A stretch of 64,000 nucleotides of DNA from Bradyrhizobium tropiciagri (GCF_018130505.1 NZ_JAFCKH010000004.1:124001-188000), one strand, 5' to 3'; counted from the stretch's first letter, positions 1 through 10,270 are shown. The notes: generated by a model not told the origin, from the sequence alone. Made by a program: numbers and translations.

Positions 1-873
1 GAAGGTCGAGAACACGATGGTCTTCGGCTGCGCGACGCGGATGATGTATTCGAGCACGAGCGCGGCATAGGTCAGCAGCGGCCGCCGCGCGTCGGCGACC
101 GCCTCGATATTGGCCAGCATGTTGGTGGCGGCGAGCCGCCGCAGCCGCTGCGCGAAGTCGAGCGCTTCCGCCGCGGGGATGGAATAGCCGTGCATCACCT
201 TGAGCGGATAACCGCTCTGGATGATGTGGATCCGCGCCAGCGCGCGCCAGGTGCCGCCGACCGCATAGAAGGTGCGGCCACGGCCGGTCTTGAGCTGCGG
301 CACTCCGAGCAGTTCGTTCTTGACGATGCGCTCGGCGCGCTTGAGCGATTTGTGCGAGAGGTCCTGCAGCGCGAGGCTGCCGAGCGGCAAGGTCACGCCG
401 CTGCGCACGCGGTTGCCCTTCACATCGATCAGCTCGAGCGACCCACCGCCGAGGTCGCCGACGATGCCGTTGGGATTGTGCACGCCCGAGACGACGCCGA
501 GCGCCGACAGTTTTGCCTCACGCGGTCCGGAGAGAATCTCGATCTTGGCGCCGCAGATCCGTTCGGCCTGCGCGATGAAGTCGGGACCGTTCTTGGCGTC
601 GCGGCAGGCCGCGGTCGCGATCGCGTAGACGCGGCCGACCTGCTGGATCTTGCACAGCGCGCGAAAGCGGCGCAGCGCGGTGAGCGCGCGATTGACCGCA
701 TCGGTCGCGAGCAGGCCGGTGCTCTGCACCTCGCGGCCGAGCCCGCACAGCGCCTTCTCGTTGAAGATGGTGACGAGGCTGCGCGCCATCGCCTCGTAGA
801 CCACGAGACGAACCGAGTTCGAGCCAATGTCGATGACAGCGACGCTGGAAGCGCGCTTCCGCGGCCGCTTCAC
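1..873 (-). CDS. ppx: Exopolyphosphatase (Ppx/GppA family), 3' end outside window
   Basis: About 290 N-terminal residues are visible; the gene runs off the left edge. The Ppx/GppA actin-like ATPase fold is shown by a DIGSNSVRL phosphate-binding motif at about residues 15-23 and a GDLGGGS motif at about 139-145. The family hydrolyses polyphosphate or pppGpp from the chain end. I chose a GTG start 12 nt after the ppk stop because a strong AGGGGG ribosome site precedes it and no ATG is available. The tight spacing to ppk indicates a ppk-ppx operon making and degrading polyphosphate. The choice between exopolyphosphatase and pppGpp phosphatase rests on the ppk neighbour. Confidence 0.93.
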   Translation of the reverse strand, partial: MKRPRKRASSVAVIDIGSNSVRLVVYEAMARSLVTIFNEKALCGLGREVQSTGLLATDAVNRALTALRRFRALCKIQQVGRVYAIATAACRDAKNGPDFIAQAERICGAKIEILSGPREAKLSALGVVSGVHNPNGIVGDLGGGSLELIDVKGNRVRSGVTLPLGSLALQDLSHKSLKRAERIVKNELLGVPQLKTGRGRTFYAVGGTWRALARIHIIQSGYPLKVMHGYSIPAAEALDFAQRLRRLAATNMLANIEAVADARRPLLTYAALVLEYIIRVAQPKTIVFSTF

Positions 874-885
874 CGTAAGGCCCCC

Positions 886-3090
886 TTATGACGACGGTTG
901 CTGCCGCTCGTTGCGACGCGTGAGCCGGCGTGGCGAAGATTCCTTGAGCGACTTTCCACGGCCGGACAGACTCGGATTTGTCATGAAGTAATTGTGAAGG
1001 TTGAAGGGCTCTTCGCCTTTCGCGGTCTTCATACGCGTTGACGATCCATCGGGCAACAATTGCCAGCTCTGCTCATTGTCCTTCAGGTTCGCGACCATGA
1101 TCTGTTCGAGAACCTGCTGATGCACCGTGGGATTTTGCAGCGGACAGAGAACCTCGACGCGGCGGTCGAGGTTGCGCGGCATCATATCGGCGGACGAGAT
1201 ATACACAGCAGCTTTGGTGCTCGGCAGGCCTTGCCCCATGCCGAAGCAGTAGATTCGGCCGTGTTCCAGGAACCGGCCGATCACCGATTTGACGCGGATG
1301 TTCTCCGACAATCCAGGCAGGCCAGGCCGCAGGCAGCAGATGCCGCGCACCACGAGCTCGACCGATACGCCGGCCTGCGAGGCCTCGTACAGCGCGTCGA
1401 TGATATCTGGATCGACCAGCGCATTCATCTTCATCCACACGGCGCCGGGGCGGCCGTGCTTGACGTGATCGATCTCGTCATGGATGTGCTCGATGATGCG
1501 CTTGCGCAGCGTCAGCGGCGACACCGCCATCTTCTCGATGTCGCTCGGCTCGGCATAGCCGGTGATGTAGTTGAACACGCGCACGGTATCGCGGCCGATG
1601 ACCGGATCCGACGTGAAGTACGACAGGTCGGTGTAGATGCGCGCCGTGACCGGATGATAGTTGCCGGTTCCGGTGTGCACATAGGTGGTGAGGTTGCCGC
1701 CCTCGCGGCGAACCACCATCGACAGCTTGGCGTGCGTCTTCAATTCGATGAAGCCGTACACGACCTGGACGCCGGCGCGCTCGAGGTCGCGGGCCCAGCG
1801 GATGTTGGCTTCCTCGTCGAAACGTGCCTTCAGCTCGATCAGCGCCGTCACCGACTTGCCGGCCTCGGCCGCTTCCGCGAGTGCGCGCACGATCGGCGAG
1901 TTGTTCGAGGTGCGGTAGAGCGTCTGCTTGATTGCGACGACATCGGGATCGCGCGCCGCCTGCTGCAGGAACTGGACGACGACGTCGAAGGATTCGTAGG
2001 GGTGATGGACCACGAGGTCCTTCTGGCGGATCGCGGCGAAGATGTCGCCGCCATGGTCGCGCACGCGCTCGGGATGGCGCGGCACATAGGGCGGGAATTC
2101 GAGGTCGGGACGGTCGAGGCGGGTGAGCTGCGACAGCTCGTTCATCGCCAGCACGCCGTCGACCAGGAACACCTCGTCATCGGCGGCCGATAGTGCATGT
2201 TGCACGAAGAGCCGCAGCTCCTCGGGCATCTTGGCCTCGATCTCGAGCCGGATCACCGATCCGCGGCGGCGGCGCTTGAGCGCCGTCTCGAACAGGCGGA
2301 CGAGGTCTTCGGCCTCTTCCTCGATTTCCAGTTCGGAGTCCCTGATGATGCGGAACGCGCCCTGGCCCTTGACGGTGTAGCCGGGGAACAGGCGGCCGAT
2401 GAACAGGCCGGTGGCTTGTTCCAGCGTGATCAGCCGCGCCGGCGCGCCTTCCTTGGTGGAGGGGATGCGGATGAAGCGGTCGATCTTGCCGGGCATGCGG
2501 ATCAGCGCGTTCATCGCCTTGCCGTCGGCGATCCGCGACAGCTGCAGCGCGACGGTGAAGCCGAGATTCGGGATGAACGGGAACGGGTGTGCCGGGTCGA
2601 TCGCGAGCGGCGTCAGCAGCGGGAAGATGCTGTGGAGGAAGTGATCCTCGATCCAGGCGCGCTCGGACTTGGTCACATCGCGTCCGTCGACCAGCTGGAT
2701 GCCGACCGCGGACAGGATCGTGCGCAAGTCGCTCCAGATCGCCTGCTGGTCGGAGGCGAGCTGCGACACCGTCTTGTTGATCATGACGAGCTGTTCGGCG
2801 GGCAGCAGGCCGTCCGGGCTGCGCTCCGCGATCCCCTCGCGGACCTGCGCCTTGATGCCGGCGACGCGGACCATGAAGAACTCGTCGAGGTTGTTTGCCG
2901 ATATCGACAGGAAGCGGACCCGCTCCAGCACCGGATGGCCCTGATTGACCGATTCCTCGAGCACCCGGCGATTGAAATGCAGCCAGGACAGCTCGCGATT
3001 GATGAATCGCTCGGGGCTGGTCGCGATCGCGGGAACGGCGGGGGCTTCCGCCTCTTTGTCTTTGATTTCAGTAGCTTGTGCGGAGTCCAT
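886..3090 (-). CDS. ppk: Polyphosphate kinase 1
   Basis: A full-length PPK1 of 734 residues that reversibly polymerises the ATP gamma-phosphate into polyphosphate. The N domain ([20 protein letters not shown] near residue 30) is followed by two phospholipase-D-like catalytic domains. The phosphorylated histidine expected in PPK1 lies in the KTHAKL motif at about residue 453, and the second catalytic histidine in FLEHGRIY at about 610. An upstream in-frame TTG at 3105 is possible, but I prefer the ATG at 3090; neither has a convincing ribosome site. It lies in a same-strand series pgsA-hda-ppk-ppx and is probably cotranscribed with ppx. Confidence 0.97.
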   Translation of the reverse strand: MDSAQATEIKDKEAEAPAVPAIATSPERFINRELSWLHFNRRVLEESVNQGHPVLERVRFLSISANNLDEFFMVRVAGIKAQVREGIAERSPDGLLPAEQLVMINKTVSQLASDQQAIWSDLRTILSAVGIQLVDGRDVTKSERAWIEDHFLHSIFPLLTPLAIDPAHPFPFIPNLGFTVALQLSRIADGKAMNALIRMPGKIDRFIRIPSTKEGAPARLITLEQATGLFIGRLFPGYTVKGQGAFRIIRDSELEIEEEAEDLVRLFETALKRRRRGSVIRLEIEAKMPEELRLFVQHALSAADDEVFLVDGVLAMNELSQLTRLDRPDLEFPPYVPRHPERVRDHGGDIFAAIRQKDLVVHHPYESFDVVVQFLQQAARDPDVVAIKQTLYRTSNNSPIVRALAEAAEAGKSVTALIELKARFDEEANIRWARDLERAGVQVVYGFIELKTHAKLSMVVRREGGNLTTYVHTGTGNYHPVTARIYTDLSYFTSDPVIGRDTVRVFNYITGYAEPSDIEKMAVSPLTLRKRIIEHIHDEIDHVKHGRPGAVWMKMNALVDPDIIDALYEASQAGVSVELVVRGICCLRPGLPGLSENIRVKSVIGRFLEHGRIYCFGMGQGLPSTKAAVYISSADMMPRNLDRRVEVLCPLQNPTVHQQVLEQIMVANLKDNEQSWQLLPDGSSTRMKTAKGEEPFNLHNYFMTNPSLSGRGKSLKESSPRRLTRRNERQQPSS

Positions 3091-3221
3091 CAAGTGCTGG
3101 TCCAATTCGGGGTAGGCAGCCAGGGCGGTCTAGCCGAGGGCCGCACAAACCATGTGATATTGCGATGACGTTTCGATGACATTCATGTTCCCGCCGCCGC
3201 CGTCGTCAAGCCGGGTTACGG

Positions 3222-3899
3222 TCAGGCGTCGCGCAACAGGTCGGCCGCCAGGGCCCGGGTCACCGGCCGCCCGAGCCGCAACGCCTCGGTGTCTAGCAGT
3301 TCGACGGTCCGCCGGACTGCGGCATAGGAGCGCTCGATCCGGTTGGTCAGATAGCTCACCAGCGGCTCGTCCACGCTCATCTGGCGGTCGGCGCAAAACT
3401 TGACGATCAGGCCGCGGAACAGCTGGTCGTCGGGCGGCAGCAGCGCGACCACCGGCACCGCGCGCAGCCGCGACCTAAGATCGCGCAGCTCGATCTCGAA
3501 GGCCGAAGGCGGAATGCGCGCCGTGATCAGCACGAAGGCATCGTCCTGGCGCGCGAGGTTGAGGAGATGAAACATCGCGCGCTCGTCGAAATCCGACGGC
3601 TTGAGGTCCTCGACGACGAGCGCGCCGGTCGCCAGCGCCGTAGGTACCGCCTCCGCCGTCAGTGCATGCGCCGCGGTCGAACGTGCGCCGGCAAGCTCGG
3701 CCCAGATCGCGGCGAGGTGGCTCTTGCCGGAGCCCTCGGGGCCGACCAGCAGCATGACGCGGTTCGGCCAGTCGGGCCAGCCGTCGATCAGCGCGAGTGC
3801 AGCCTCGTTGGTCGGCCCCTCGAGGAAATCGTCGCGGGTCAGCCTTTCCTCGTGCGGCAACGCCAAGGCCAATTGACGAGGTTGAACGCCGCCTGTCAC
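3222..3899 (-). CDS. hdaA: Regulatory inactivation of DnaA Hda-like protein (HdaA)
   Basis: A 225-residue AAA+ protein resembling DnaA domain III but lacking DnaA domains I and IV. With the DNA-loaded sliding clamp, Hda/HdaA promotes ATP hydrolysis by DnaA and limits re-initiation. Walker A (GPEGSGKSH) is near residue 52, Walker B-like VVEDLK near 94, and the N-terminal QLALALP segment fits the clamp-binding motif of this family. The GTG start at 3899 is preceded by GGAG at 6 nt; an upstream TTG at 3911 is less likely. It lies 45 nt downstream of the CDP-alcohol phosphatidyltransferase gene, an arrangement known in Rhizobiales. Confidence 0.9.
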   Translation of the reverse strand: MTGGVQPRQLALALPHEERLTRDDFLEGPTNEAALALIDGWPDWPNRVMLLVGPEGSGKSHLAAIWAELAGARSTAAHALTAEAVPTALATGALVVEDLKPSDFDERAMFHLLNLARQDDAFVLITARIPPSAFEIELRDLRSRLRAVPVVALLPPDDQLFRGLIVKFCADRQMSVDEPLVSYLTNRIERSYAAVRRTVELLDTEALRLGRPVTRALAADLLRDA

Positions 3900-3944
3900 G
3901 CAAGTCTCCAAAACATTTTATGCGAGCATGAGCGCGTCGCCGCT

Positions 3945-4487
3945 CTACCGGGCTTCGATCGTGCTCATGTGCCGCACCCACTCGACGAGATAGAGGGACA
4001 CCGAAACCAAAGTAAAGATCGTGACGAGGCAGATCAGGATCAGGTCGTAGGGATACGGCTGAAAGCCGAAGCCGAGCGAGGCCAGCACGAGTGCCGCGAA
4101 TCCGACTTGCGCCACCGTGTTCAGCTTCGACACCATCAACGGCTTCATCTCGACCGGCTTGTCGAACAACCATGACACAATCACGGCGGAGACGATCATG
4201 ATGTCGCGCGACACTACGAGAATGACGAGCCAGCGCGGCACCGCGCCCCAGATCCCGAGCGCGACATAGATCGACACCAGCAGCGCCTTGTCGGCGAGCG
4301 GGTCGAGCAGGGCGCCGAGCTCGCTCGTCATGTTGAAGCGCTTGGCGAGAAAACCGTCGACCGCATCGGAGACGCCGGCGATCACGAAGATCGCGAACGC
4401 GATCTCCATCTGGCTGGACACGATCGCCCAGACGATCACCGGCACCAGGATGATGCGGCCGAGGGTGATGATATTCGGTATGCTCAA
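3945..4487 (-). CDS. CDP-alcohol phosphatidyltransferase (PgsA/cardiolipin-synthase-like)
   Basis: A 180-residue integral membrane protein with the complete CDP-alcohol phosphotransferase signature (D-x2-DG-x2-A...G-x3-D-x3-D) at residues 41-66. These enzymes displace CMP from CDP-diacylglycerol, giving phosphatidylglycerophosphate or, in some members, cardiolipin. About five hydrophobic helices are visible. It diverges from purM and precedes hdaA, suggesting joint transcription of a membrane-lipid gene with a replication regulator. I cannot tell PGP synthase from CMP-forming cardiolipin synthase, so no symbol is given. Confidence 0.9.
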   Translation of the reverse strand: MSIPNIITLGRIILVPVIVWAIVSSQMEIAFAIFVIAGVSDAVDGFLAKRFNMTSELGALLDPLADKALLVSIYVALGIWGAVPRWLVILVVSRDIMIVSAVIVSWLFDKPVEMKPLMVSKLNTVAQVGFAALVLASLGFGFQPYPYDLILICLVTIFTLVSVSLYLVEWVRHMSTIEAR

Positions 4488-4647
4488 GTTTGGTCGCTTC
4501 CCGGCTAGAAGCCTGATTTTACTCGATATCCAGCTCTTTTCAGCAGCGGCCGGATGTTATCTACATAGTATCGTGGCGGTGGCGCCGCGAGCCATTGCGC
4601 GGGGGCGGAATTCCTCGTAACCAGCCCCAGATCAACTGGAATTGGGC

Positions 4648-5721
4648 ATGACCGAGCGCAAAAACGGGCTCACATACGCGGATTCGGGCGTCGATATCGA
4701 TGCCGGCAACCGTCTGGTCGATCTGATCAAGCCGATGGTGCGGGCCACCGCGCGCCCCGGCGCAGACGCAGAGATCGGTGGCTTCGGCGGGCTGTTCGAC
4801 CTCAAGGCGGCCGGCTTCAAGGATCCGGTGCTGGTCGCCGCGACCGACGGCGTCGGCACCAAGCTCAAGATCGCGATCGACACCGGCATCCATGGCGGCA
4901 TCGGCATCGACCTCGTGGCCATGTCGGTCAACGACCTCGTCGTGCAGGGCGCGGAACCGCTGTTCTTCCTCGACTATTTCGCCTGCGGCAAGCTCGATCC
5001 GCAGGCCACGGCGGCGATCGTCGCCGGCATCGCCGAAGGCTGCCGCGAATCCGGCTGTGCACTGATCGGCGGTGAGACCGCCGAGATGCCCGGCCTCTAC
5101 AAGGATGGCGATTATGACCTCGGCGGCTTTGCGGTCGGCGCCGCAGAGCGCGGCACCCTGCTGCCGAGCGGCGACATCGCCCCCGGCGACGCGGTGATCG
5201 GACTTGCGTCCTCGGGCGTGCACTCCAACGGCTATTCGCTGGTGCGCAAGATCGTCGAGCAGTCCGGCCTCGGCTACGACGCGCCGGCGCCGTTCGCGCC
5301 GGTCATGACGCTCGGCGCGGCGCTGCTGACGCCGACCAAGCTCTATGTGAAATCCTGCCTGCGTGCGATCCGCGAGACTGGTGCGGTCAAAGGTCTCGCC
5401 CACATCACCGGTGGCGGCTTCACGGACAACATCCCGCGCGTGCTGCCGAAGCATCTCGGGGTCGGCATCGACCTGCCGCGCCTGCCGGTGCTGCCGGTGT
5501 TCAAATGGCTGGCGGAGCAGGGCGGCATCGCCGAGCTCGAGCTGCTCCGCACCTTCAATTGCGGCATCGGCATGATCGCGATCGTCAAGCCCGACGCGGT
5601 CGATGAGGTCATCCAGGTCCTCACCGAGGCCGGCGAGACCGCGACGCTGCTCGGCGAGGTGATCGAGGCCAGCGGCGAGCATCGCGTGGTCTATAACGGT
5701 CATCTCGATCTCTCCCGATGA
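4648..5721 (+). CDS. purM: Phosphoribosylformylglycinamidine cyclo-ligase
   Basis: AIR synthetase, 357 residues, closing the imidazole ring of FGAM with ATP in de novo purine synthesis. The N-terminal [11 protein letters not shown] segment, the [16 protein letters not shown] nucleotide-binding stretch and the [13 protein letters not shown] motif are all intact. I chose the ATG at 4648 over an in-frame TTG two codons earlier. Its last codons overlap the purN start (ATGA), so the two are translationally coupled. It diverges from the phosphatidyltransferase gene across about 160 nt that must hold both promoters. Confidence 0.97.
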   Translation: MTERKNGLTYADSGVDIDAGNRLVDLIKPMVRATARPGADAEIGGFGGLFDLKAAGFKDPVLVAATDGVGTKLKIAIDTGIHGGIGIDLVAMSVNDLVVQGAEPLFFLDYFACGKLDPQATAAIVAGIAEGCRESGCALIGGETAEMPGLYKDGDYDLGGFAVGAAERGTLLPSGDIAPGDAVIGLASSGVHSNGYSLVRKIVEQSGLGYDAPAPFAPVMTLGAALLTPTKLYVKSCLRAIRETGAVKGLAHITGGGFTDNIPRVLPKHLGVGIDLPRLPVLPVFKWLAEQGGIAELELLRTFNCGIGMIAIVKPDAVDEVIQVLTEAGETATLLGEVIEASGEHRVVYNGHLDLSR

Positions 5722-6368
5722 AACGCCGCGTCGCCATCCTGATCTCCGGCCGCGGCTCCAACATGGCCGCGCTGATCGAGGCCGCGAAGGCTACGGACTT
5801 TCCGGCGGAGATCGCGGTCGTGATCTCCAACCGCGCCGACGCCCCTGGACTGGAGCGGGCGGCTGCCCATGGCATTCCCACCGCGGTCATCGAAAGCAAG
5901 CCGTTCGGCAAGGATCGCGCCGGCTTCGAGGCGGTGCTGCAGCGGGTGCTCGACGAGAAGCAGGTCGAGCTGATCTGCCTCGGCGGCTTCATGCGGCTGT
6001 TCACCGCTGAGTTTGCCCGGCACTGGTACGGACGGATGCTCAACATCCATCCCTCGCTGCTGCCGTGCTTCCCCGGCCTCGATCCGCACGGCCAGGCGCT
6101 GAGCGCAGGCGTCAAGCTTTCCGGCGCGACGGTGCATTTCGTGATCCCCGAGACCGACGCGGGGCCGATCGTGATGCAGGGCGCGGTAACCGTGGCCGAC
6201 GGTGATACGCCCGAGACGCTCGCTGCGCGCGTGATCACGATCGAGCATCGGATCTATCCGGAGGCGCTGCGGCTGCTCGCGAGCGGCCGGCTCAAGCTCG
6301 AAGGCGGCATCTGCCGGACGCTTGGCAGCGCGCCGAGCGACGGCACGTTGATCGCACCGGCACCTTGA
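5718..6368 (+). CDS. purN: Phosphoribosylglycinamide formyltransferase
   Basis: GAR transformylase of 216 residues, transferring a formyl group from 10-formyltetrahydrofolate to GAR in purine synthesis. The nucleotide-binding GRGSN motif lies at residues 11-15, and the catalytic Asn-His-Asp set corresponds to N109, H111 (in NIHPSLLP) and D147 (in ETDAGP). Length and motifs match the family. Its start overlaps the purM stop by four bases, the usual purMN coupling. Confidence 0.97.
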   Translation: MKRRVAILISGRGSNMAALIEAAKATDFPAEIAVVISNRADAPGLERAAAHGIPTAVIESKPFGKDRAGFEAVLQRVLDEKQVELICLGGFMRLFTAEFARHWYGRMLNIHPSLLPCFPGLDPHGQALSAGVKLSGATVHFVIPETDAGPIVMQGAVTVADGDTPETLAARVITIEHRIYPEALRLLASGRLKLEGGICRTLGSAPSDGTLIAPAP

Positions 6369-6390
6369 GCTGGTCTTGGAGCTGCGGTTG

Positions 6391-6421
6391 AAAAATTCCC
6401 CCGGGGTGATGCGGCCGGGGG
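6391..6421 (-). terminator. Rho-independent terminator of the cold-shock gene
   Basis: Read on the minus strand, a CCCCCGG/CCGGGGG hairpin (arms 6415-6421 and 6398-6404) is followed by a U-run encoded by the A5 tract at 6391-6395. It lies 37 nt beyond the cold-shock stop codon and can also block read-through from convergent purN. Confidence 0.75.
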
Positions 6422-6457
6422 AGGCATCGCAATGGCCAGCGCGGATCGCGCCGGCGT

Positions 6458-6661
6458 TCAGTTCACCTTGAGATTTTCCGCCGACGCCTTGCCGCGGCTC
6501 TCCACCAGTTCGTACTCGACCGTCTGGTTTTCGTTCAGCGTGGCGAGCCCAGCGCGCTCGACGGCAGAGATGTGGACGAACACGTCCTTGTCTCCGACGG
6601 CCGGCTTGATGAACCCGTAGCCCTTGGTGGCGTTGAACCACTTGACGGTACCCTTCGGCAT
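6458..6661 (-). CDS. Cold-shock protein (CspA family)
   Basis: A 67-residue single cold-shock domain, binding single-stranded RNA or DNA as an RNA chaperone. RNP1 (KGYGFI) lies at residues 13-18 and RNP2 (VFVHIS) at 27-32. The start is supported by a strong GGGAGGGAG ribosome site. It is a single-gene unit with its own terminator. Alphaproteobacteria carry many paralogues, so I assign no specific cspA-G symbol and no cold inducibility. Confidence 0.95.
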   Translation of the reverse strand: MPKGTVKWFNATKGYGFIKPAVGDKDVFVHISAVERAGLATLNENQTVEYELVESRGKASAENLKVN

Positions 6662-6756
6662 CGTCTCCCTCCCAGTCTAGACATAAAAAAGACGCGGCCA
6701 CGTTTTGCTCGTGCCACGCCACAAACGGGCTTTCCGGTGTCTGTTCAGTTGTCGAA

Positions 6757-6816
6757 TCTTCAAGCTTGCAGTCTTCAAGTCCGAAGTCTTCACGTTCGCA
6801 GTCTTGCCGCAATCCG
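6757..6816. repeat. 15-bp tandem repeat, three full copies plus one degenerate
   Basis: Copies TCTTCAAGCTTGCAG, TCTTCAAGTCCGAAG and TCTTCACGTTCGCAG run head to tail at 6757, 6772 and 6787, followed by a degenerate copy beginning TCTTG at 6802. The array lies between the cold-shock start and the RNase D end, upstream of the cold-shock gene. Confidence 0.8.
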
Positions 6817-6942
6817 ATTGCGACGAGATTGCAACACGAAACATGCGCCTTCGCAAGCCTGCGGCGGGCCGCGGATGTTTTGCGGGACGCAACAGCGGAG
6901 CGCGGTTGCCGGAGCGGCGCTCGGCCATTGGCCGACACGAGG

Positions 6943-8091
6943 TTAATCCCGGTCGACCCGCACCACGCGGCCCTTGTCGATCGCAAGTGCGAGCTGGCCG
7001 TGCTTCAGCTTGAGCGCGGCCTCGCCGAACAATTCGCGCCGCCAGCCATGCATCGCGCCGACGTCGGCCTGGTCGTTGGTCGCGATCTGCTCGAGATCGT
7101 CGACGGTCGCGATCACCTTGCTGGCGACCCCGTGACGCTCCGAGGTCATGCGCAGCAGCACCTTGAGCAACTCGACGGTCGCCGCGCCGTTGGCATTGTT
7201 GCGCGGCTTCTCCAGTTTCGGCAGCGAAGATTGATCGCGCGCCAGCCCGCGCTGCACTGCGGCGATGATGTCGGTGCCCCATTTGGAGCGCTCGAAGCCC
7301 TTCGGCATCGAACGCAGATTGCCGAGCTTCTCGATCGAGGTCGGTGCATGGGTTGCGATGTCGCCGACCGCGTCGTCCTTCAGCACGCGCGAGCGCGGCA
7401 CGTCGCGGCTCTGCGCTTCCTGTTCGCGCCACGCCGCGACCTCGATCAGCACCGCGAGCTCGCGCGGCTTGCGCACCCGGGTCTTGAGCCGCTCCCAGGC
7501 GCGCTCGGGGTGGAAATCATAGGTCTTCGGCGAGGTCAGGACTTCCATCTCCTCGCTGACCCAGTCGCTGCGGCCGCGCTTCTTCAGGTCGGCGTCGAGC
7601 GCGGCGAACACCTCGCGCAGATGCGTGACGTCGGAGACGGCGTAATGGATCTGCTCCTGGCTGAGCGGACGGCGCGACCAGTCAGTGAAGCGGTGGGTCT
7701 TGTCGGGACGATGGCCGGTGACGCGGTCGACCAGCGCGTCATAGGCGATGCTGTCGCCATAGCCGAGCACCATGGCGGCGACCTGGGTGTCGAAGATCGG
7801 ATGCGGGATGGTGCCGGAGAGGTGCCAGACGATCTCGATGTCCTGCCGCGCGGCGTGAAACACCTTCAGCACGGCCTCATTCGACATCAGCTCGAAGAAC
7901 GGCTTGAGGTCGATGCCGGGGGCCAGCGCGTCGACCACGACGGCCTCGTCCGCGCTCGCCATCTGCACGACGCAGAGCAGCGGGTAGTAGGTCGTCTCCC
8001 GCAGGAACTCGGTGTCGACGGTGATGACCTTGTGCTTGGCAAGCCGTTCGCAGGCGGCGGCAAGTTCGGAGGTAGTAGTAATCAGATCCAT
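6943..8091 (-). CDS. rnd: Ribonuclease D
   Basis: A 382-residue 3'-5' exoribonuclease of the DEDDy type, acting in tRNA 3' maturation and RNA turnover. Exo I (VDTEFL, Asp26/Glu28), an Exo II region ([12 protein letters not shown]) and Exo III ([10 protein letters not shown], with Tyr and Asp) are present, followed by HRDC-type helical sequence. Length agrees with alphaproteobacterial RNase D. It stands alone on the minus strand; the sequence upstream of its start contains no gene. Confidence 0.95.
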   Translation of the reverse strand: MDLITTTSELAAACERLAKHKVITVDTEFLRETTYYPLLCVVQMASADEAVVVDALAPGIDLKPFFELMSNEAVLKVFHAARQDIEIVWHLSGTIPHPIFDTQVAAMVLGYGDSIAYDALVDRVTGHRPDKTHRFTDWSRRPLSQEQIHYAVSDVTHLREVFAALDADLKKRGRSDWVSEEMEVLTSPKTYDFHPERAWERLKTRVRKPRELAVLIEVAAWREQEAQSRDVPRSRVLKDDAVGDIATHAPTSIEKLGNLRSMPKGFERSKWGTDIIAAVQRGLARDQSSLPKLEKPRNNANGAATVELLKVLLRMTSERHGVASKVIATVDDLEQIATNDQADVGAMHGWRRELFGEAALKLKHGQLALAIDKGRVVRVDRD

Positions 8092-8250
8092 GAAGTGTCC
8101 ATGACGCTCGACACACGCGTTCTGCCGAAAGGGCAGCTATGTCAAGGGTCTTGCCTGGATTTTGGCCCTGCGCGGAGCGAGGGACAGGGGATTTCCGGTG
8201 GGCTGGGGAGGGATTCGGGGGGATTTGCCCTGTCCGCCACACAACGCGGC
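8092..8250. other. Intergenic stretch without a recognisable gene
   Basis: Together with the palindrome that follows, this fills the roughly 308-bp gap between RNase D and the acyltransferase. Both neighbouring genes are on the minus strand. The rnd promoter should be here, but I see no clear -35/-10 pair and no credible coding sequence. Confidence 0.5.
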
Positions 8251-8353
8251 GTCATCACCCGGCTTGACCGGGTGATCCAGTATTCCAGAGGCAGCAGTGC
8301 TTGAGCCGAGGGGCCCCGGCGTACTGGATCGCCCGGTCAAGCCGGGCGATGAC
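8251..8353. repeat. Long palindromic intergenic element, GTCATCACCCGGCTTGACC type
   Basis: An outer arm of about 32 bp beginning GTCATCACCCGGCTTGACCG is mirrored by an arm ending GGTCAAGCCGGGCGATGAC, around a central segment of about 38 bp. Within each arm the CCCGG..CCGGG core can also pair locally. It lies just after the stop of the minus-strand acyltransferase. It resembles dispersed palindromes familiar from Bradyrhizobium intergenic regions. Confidence 0.8.
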
Positions 8354-8399
8354 AGCGAGGAGGGGGATGCGGCATTTGCCCCATCGCGACAGTGGCAAC

Positions 8400-9554
8400 T
8401 CAGTGCTCGGCGACCGAGGCTTGGGCGAGCCGATCGGCGCGTGCCGGATCTACCGCTGTCGTGCTCGTGGTGCCGACGCGTGACGGCCAGCCGAGCCGTG
8501 CCGCCAGCATGGTCAGCCTGTCCCTGGTCCAGCCATGCGCGGGGCGCTCCAGCACGCGCCAGACCAACCAGGCGAGCAGGACCACGCCAATGATGACGGT
8601 CACGGTCGGCAGGATAGAGGGCTGCTCCGGCGTCGCCGCCAGCAGGATCGTGTAGCCGAGCTGCAGGTGCAGCAGATAGAGCGGGTAGGTGACGCCGCCG
8701 GCGGCCATCACCAAGCCCGCCGGGAGGGGGACCCGCTTGATGCGTGTGGCCAGGAAAACGATGCCGAGCGAGACGATGCAGATCGCGACCACGATGCGGG
8801 CATCGAAGCTGGCGTGGAGATGGACGCCGAGCCGCTCCAGCTTGTGGACCGCCTGGAACGCCGCCGTGCCCAGCGCCAGCGACATCAGGCCGTAGAGCCG
8901 GGTGTCGCGCCGCCCGCGATAGTGTTCGTAGATCAGCAGCCCGACGGCGAAGAAGCCGCTGTCGCCGGCCATGAACAGTTTCTCGAAGATCGGGGCGTCG
9001 ATCGTCAGCTCGTTGGCGAAGGTGATGGCGATCCAGGCGACGATGATGGTGTCGATCCGCTGCGGGAAGATGCGCAGGGCGAGAAACGCCGCGACCCAGA
9101 CATAGAACATCACCTCGATGACGAGCGACCAGTACGCATCGTCCATGTAGGGCTTGCCGAACATCGGGGCGGCGATGAACAGATTGGCGAGCCATTGACC
9201 GAAGCTGACGCTGAAATGCGCGCCGCCCAGCAGGAGCGTGGCGACGAAGGTGAGCGTCATGCAGGTCAGGAAGGTCGGATAGATCCGGCTGAAGCGAGCG
9301 ATGGCGAAGCCGACCGGCGTACGGCCCTCGGCCGAGTAGGCGATGACGAAGCCGCTGATCGCGAAGAATACGGGGACGCCGAGGAAGCCGTACTGCGCGA
9401 CCGGCGCGAGGAACGGCATCGCGACCTGCGGGACGCCGTGCGCCGCAGGACCCCAGAAGCCGTAGTGGTACAGGACGACGGCGCCCACCGCGGCCACCCG
9501 CAGCAGGTCCAGCGCGGGAACCCGCGTGTCCGGCCTGTCCCTGATCTCCGGCAT
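8400..9554 (-). CDS. Acyltransferase 3 family membrane protein
   Basis: A 384-residue polytopic membrane protein of the acyltransferase 3 (OafA/NodX/YrhL-like) family, which moves acetyl or other acyl groups onto surface glycans. Visible are the N-terminal LDLLRVAAVGAVVLYHYGFW segment with the catalytic-type His, the FFAISGFVIAYS segment typical of the family, and about ten hydrophobic helices. I chose the ATG at 9554 (MPEIRD..., GGAG upstream) over a longer open frame whose extra 52 residues look non-coding. No polysaccharide biosynthesis genes adjoin it, so the substrate is unknown. Confidence 0.88.
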   Translation of the reverse strand: MPEIRDRPDTRVPALDLLRVAAVGAVVLYHYGFWGPAAHGVPQVAMPFLAPVAQYGFLGVPVFFAISGFVIAYSAEGRTPVGFAIARFSRIYPTFLTCMTLTFVATLLLGGAHFSVSFGQWLANLFIAAPMFGKPYMDDAYWSLVIEVMFYVWVAAFLALRIFPQRIDTIIVAWIAITFANELTIDAPIFEKLFMAGDSGFFAVGLLIYEHYRGRRDTRLYGLMSLALGTAAFQAVHKLERLGVHLHASFDARIVVAICIVSLGIVFLATRIKRVPLPAGLVMAAGGVTYPLYLLHLQLGYTILLAATPEQPSILPTVTVIIGVVLLAWLVWRVLERPAHGWTRDRLTMLAARLGWPSRVGTTSTTAVDPARADRLAQASVAEH

Positions 9555-9776
9555 CAACGCCGCTCCATGAATGGGACCGGCATGGTTGAAGCCGAGGCGT
9601 GAAGGTGCCCTTAACCCGATGCCTGAAACGAGCGCTCGCCATTCACGATCGCGGCAGCCGGAGGATGGCGAGGTCGCGGCCGATGGCCGGCACGAAACCA
9701 TTTTCGGCACCGCGCGAAACCGGGCTGAAACATTTGGCCGCTACATCAGTTCCCAAATATAATAAGGGGAAGTGTC

Positions 9777-9863
9777 ATGATGGAAGCTGCTATCGTCACG
9801 CTCCTGGTCCTGAGCGCCGCTATCTTTGCCGCCCACGCCTACGACGCCCTGCACACGCACTGA
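9777..9863 (+). CDS. 28-residue single-helix membrane peptide
   Basis: A short frame encoding a peptide that starts MMEAAIVTLLVLSAAIFAAH and ends in a His-rich tail. A good AAGGGGA ribosome site lies 8 nt before the ATG. One hydrophobic helix fills most of it. It precedes another small exported protein on the same strand. Function unknown. The combination of ribosome site and clean hydrophobic helix supports a real gene, but length alone gives little statistical support. Confidence 0.55.
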   Translation: MMEAAIVTLLVLSAAIFAAHAYDALHTH

Positions 9864-9936
9864 CCGGATGGGCGAAGCCTCGGCCACCCCATTGGCGAAC
9901 GAATGATTCCGACCGGCTTCTAGAAGGAGGACCGCA

Positions 9937-10239
9937 ATGAAAAGGACTGCGCGTGTTTTGCTGGCCGTCTCGCTGCTCGGGCTGAGCGGCGTCGCGACAT
10001 CGGGATCGGCGCTCGCTGATGACGTCAGGCAATGGCCGGCGGACCCGGTGTTCCCCTGGGGTTTCGGGTACGGGTCGCCCCCGACCTATGACGGCTACCT
10101 GTTCTCTCGCGGCTACCCTGCCTACACCGGCTACGATGTCAGCGCGGTCGCGGTCGATCTGACCAATTCGGGCTTCCGTCACCGCCGCGTGATTGGACCC
10201 GGCGTCATCTTCAGCCGTCCGCGCGCCTATTGGTGGTGA
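9937..10239 (+). CDS. Small secreted hypothetical protein, Gly/Tyr/Pro-rich
   Basis: A 100-residue protein with a clear signal peptide (residues 1-27, cleavage after SALA). The mature part is rich in aromatic residues, Gly and Pro (WGFGYGSPPTYDGY) and ends PRAYWW. A strong AGAAGGAGG ribosome site precedes the ATG. I recognise no domain. It is probably a periplasmic or surface protein. Confidence 0.75.
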   Translation: MKRTARVLLAVSLLGLSGVATSGSALADDVRQWPADPVFPWGFGYGSPPTYDGYLFSRGYPAYTGYDVSAVAVDLTNSGFRHRRVIGPGVIFSRPRAYWW

Positions 10240-10270
10240 TGTCGCGGGCCCCGCTCGCGACCTGCGAGCG

